From assembly GCA_021202635.1 (NCBI GenBank), contig JAJQCQ010000079.1, positions 110,607 to 174,606 of the forward strand: a stretch of 64,000 nt of DNA, in the 5' to 3' direction. The notes under the pieces are model-generated. The model saw nothing but the letters and a program-made list of their open reading frames with translations. It searched no databases and was not told the DNA's origin. Positions 62,261-64,000 of the stretch are shown here, piece after piece (within the stretch, counting starts at the first letter, position 1; each line of letters opens with the position of its first letter). Both the position numbers and the translations under genes were made by a program. The DNA comes from Lachnospiraceae bacterium. Lineage in GTDB: Bacteria > Bacillota > Clostridia > Lachnospirales > Lachnospiraceae.

Positions 62261-64000
62261 TCACTCCTGACTGCTTTTCAGTGTTATTTTAACTGCCTCT
62301 CCAGATATCGGCTGGTTGTTGTTCTCCATCAGGAGTTCGCTGTTATGATAAATCCGCAGGCTGTTCAATCCCAGGTTATCATTCGGTACGACAAGTACGG
62401 ACACAGCCTCACTCTCATAGATTCCGCCACTTTCAATCCCGCTCACCGTACATGTGGGTATGCTCCAGTCTATTACAAATGTAACTCTTTTCTGCTGCAT
62501 TCCCGTATCACTTTGATTCTGCGCTGCGTCCTGTGATACAAGTAACAGCTCATACACGCCCTCCCGGGAAAAATATTCGGCCGAAACGGTATAGCAATAC
62601 CTCTTCCATGTCGATTCATTCCCCTCCATTGACACCTGATAATCAACACCAGCTGTAAGTTCCCGCAAAATTCCATCATGGCGGCAATAAATAGCCGACT
62701 CTCCCACATAATCAATGTTCGTTTCATAGAACACCACGTCACAAGCCTCCGGCAAAAAATACTGATCCAGCAAAATCCTGGTTTCTCTCGATAAATCATA
62801 AGCAGAGCCAAATCGGTTTATAGAAAACTGTATGCTTTTTTCGCTAATGTTTCCCGCCAGATCCTCTGCTGTCACAGAAACCGTATATACATCATCATAG
62901 CTTTGCAATTTTGGAAAATCACAATATTCGATCCATGCACCGCTGCCACTGCTCCCACTTTCCTTTCTGGAAGGTGCATTCCCCTGATTTGCCCCGCTGA
63001 TACTCACCTGCATAGAACCAGTCTTATACCAGGAATCCGTGCAGTTCACAGAAAGACATACGCTGCCCGAATTCGCAGTCTGATCCTCTACACCAGTAAT
63101 CGTAATCATCGGCGCCGTCCTATCCACACAGATTATATTACTTCGGGAATACGCAACATTGCCTACCATATCCACAGTTTTCACATAAATTCGAAACAAC
63201 CCCTCCTCGGAAACAGACACAGATGTAGAAGAACCGCAATCCGTCCATGCCAATGATTCTGCGCTTTCCGGTACACTTCCATTTAAGTCACACGGTAAAA
63301 TTTTATAAGAAGTCCCCTTCAGTCCGCTTTTACCGTCCGGCTCTACAGATAAGGAAACCGTACAACTCCCGGAGGCGTATGTTATTTCACTCAGCTGACT
63401 GCCAGAAATTTGAAATCTTGCAGATGGTGCTTCTCCATCAACATAATAGTTCTCTTCCAAAATGGCAGATTCTTTTTCCTTCGTACCGTCTTCCTCAATT
63501 CTCTTTAGAGTAAAAGAAAAAACCCCATCCTCTGTCAGATTTTCCAGGCTGCTTCCGATATTGTAGTCACTGTCTGAAATCGGATTAACATAAACGGAAG
63601 TTCCCACTTTAATCCATAGCAATCCATTTGTATCACGATACCAGGAGTCCGCATCTCCCGTCACTTCATAATGAATCCCCCGTTCCAATTGTTCCGCTTT
63701 TTCGGCGGCAGACTCGCCTGGTCCACCCGCTTCTGATTCCTTTTGATCCATTAAATTTTCCGTTTCCTCTCTTTCCGTTTCATTTTCACTCTGTACCTGT
63801 ACTTCCACGCGAGTCTCATCATTCCTCTGAGGCTCCGTTCCCATCCAGGATTCCATTTCTGACTCATTCTCTGGTTCAGTTCCTCTTCCACTCTCGGATT
63901 CTGTTTCTGGCTCACTCTCAGATTTTATTTCCGACTCGCTCTCAGATTCTGTTTCTGACTCACTATCTGATTCTGCTTCTGATTCACTTTCGGATTCTGC
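62261..64000 (-). CDS. Ser/Glu-rich surface protein with Ig-like domains (5' partial, ends at an internal TGA)
   Basis: An open frame of at least 579 codons that runs off the right edge. The first 48 codons in the window (63857-64000) are a Ser-Glu dipeptide repeat, followed by an acidic Glu/Gln stretch and several Ig-like (Big-type) repeats with D-GN motifs: DMVGNVAYS, VDRTAPMITI, DLAGNISEK and a final VPNDNLGLNSL. The ATG at 63856 is inside the acidic region and is not the true start. The frame stops at TGA 62261, before the expected C-terminal anchor, which is still encoded downstream in frame. Confidence 0.75.
   Translation of the reverse strand, partial: AESESESEAESDSESETESESESEIKSESEPETESESGRGTEPENESEMESWMGTEPQRNDETRVEVQVQSENETEREETENLMDQKESEAGGPGESAAEKAEQLERGIHYEVTGDADSWYRDTNGLLWIKVGTSVYVNPISDSDYNIGSSLENLTEDGVFSFTLKRIEEDGTKEKESAILEENYYVDGEAPSARFQISGSQLSEITYASGSCTVSLSVEPDGKSGLKGTSYKILPCDLNGSVPESAESLAWTDCGSSTSVSVSEEGLFRIYVKTVDMVGNVAYSRSNIICVDRTAPMITITGVEDQTANSGSVCLSVNCTDSWYKTGSMQVSISGANQGNAPSRKESGSSGSGAWIEYCDFPKLQSYDDVYTVSVTAEDLAGNISEKSIQFSINRFGSAYDLSRETRILLDQYFLPEACDVVFYETNIDYVGESAIYCRHDGILRELTAGVDYQVSMEGNESTWKRYCYTVSAEYFSREGVYELLLVSQDAAQNQSDTGMQQKRVTFVIDWSIPTCTVSGIESGGIYESEAVSVLVVPNDNLGLNSLRIYHNSELLMENNNQPISGEAVKITLKSSQE

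Noticed and set aside
62261..62263. Selenocysteine coded by the in-frame TGA
   Set aside because: The site is in an Ig-like surface domain with no redox motif, and no clear SECIS-type hairpin is visible just downstream. A nonsense mutation or error is simpler.

Overview
The window looks like chromosome of a spore-forming anaerobic Clostridia, most likely a Lachnospiraceae relative. The evidence is sporulation genes (yqfC, yqfD, gpr, a SpoVB-type flippase), Firmicutes gene orders (ackA - yceD - rpmF - plsX - acpP - rnc - smc - ftsY and yqfC - yqfD - phoH - ybeY), strong Shine-Dalgarno sequences, and near-consensus -35/-10 promoters with 17-base spacers. Genus is not resolved. Almost every gene is on the minus strand. 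The exceptions are a truncated pseudouridine synthase at the left edge and one LysR regulator at 20904-21767. No rRNA, tRNA, CRISPR array or intact insertion sequence was found.

Left part (1-8.8 kb): the C-terminus of an RluA-family pseudouridine synthase overlaps, tail to tail, a large GH115 alpha-glucuronidase. Next come two AAA/DUF4143 ATPases of the mobile, defence-like type. Around them are a decayed fragment of a third ATPase, a decayed copy of part of a membrane-protein gene found 10 kb away, and three direct repeats spaced exactly 32 bases apart. An SDR protein lacking the catalytic tyrosine and an alpha/beta hydrolase follow.

Accessory metabolic part (8.8-24 kb): a complete oligopeptide-type ABC importer with a Tat-type binding protein, a LysR regulator, a GPH-type sugar symporter, a Gfo/Idh/MocA oxidoreductase, an FMN-dependent alpha-hydroxy-acid-oxidase-like enzyme with its divergent LysR regulator, and an exported FMN/FAD reductase. 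Several of these enzymes lack the usual substrate-binding or catalytic residues, so the region probably handles one or more unidentified organic substrates.

Housekeeping part (24-58 kb): recJ, aminopeptidase C, TraX-like protein, GH42 beta-galactosidase, 5-formyl-THF cyclo-ligase, DUF896, flippase, DUF3048, ybeY-phoH-yqfD-yqfC, a NYN-domain RNase-like protein, threonine ammonia-lyase, ftsY-smc-rnc-acpP-plsX, rpmF, DUF177, ackA, glgA, a small coiled-coil protein, gpr, and glutamate synthase gltD-gltB behind a clear promoter and a structured leader.

Right part (58.3-64 kb): an envelope-associated run of a CPBP protease, a membrane-anchored protein, a YARHG-domain protein with Ser- and Glu-rich repeats, and a large Ser/Glu-rich, Ig-like surface protein. 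The last is cut by an in-frame TGA before its C-terminal membrane anchor and runs off the window.

The strongest undescribed signal is a dispersed intergenic element present in five copies of four sequence types (16.1, 21.8 twice in tandem, 38.4 and 48.6 kb). All copies share one fold: a palindromic hairpin, then a long closing stem enclosing a small hairpin and an unpaired AAA-n-TTCC-like segment, ending in a GCAT-like motif. The stems are kept by different, compensating bases, which points to selection on structure.
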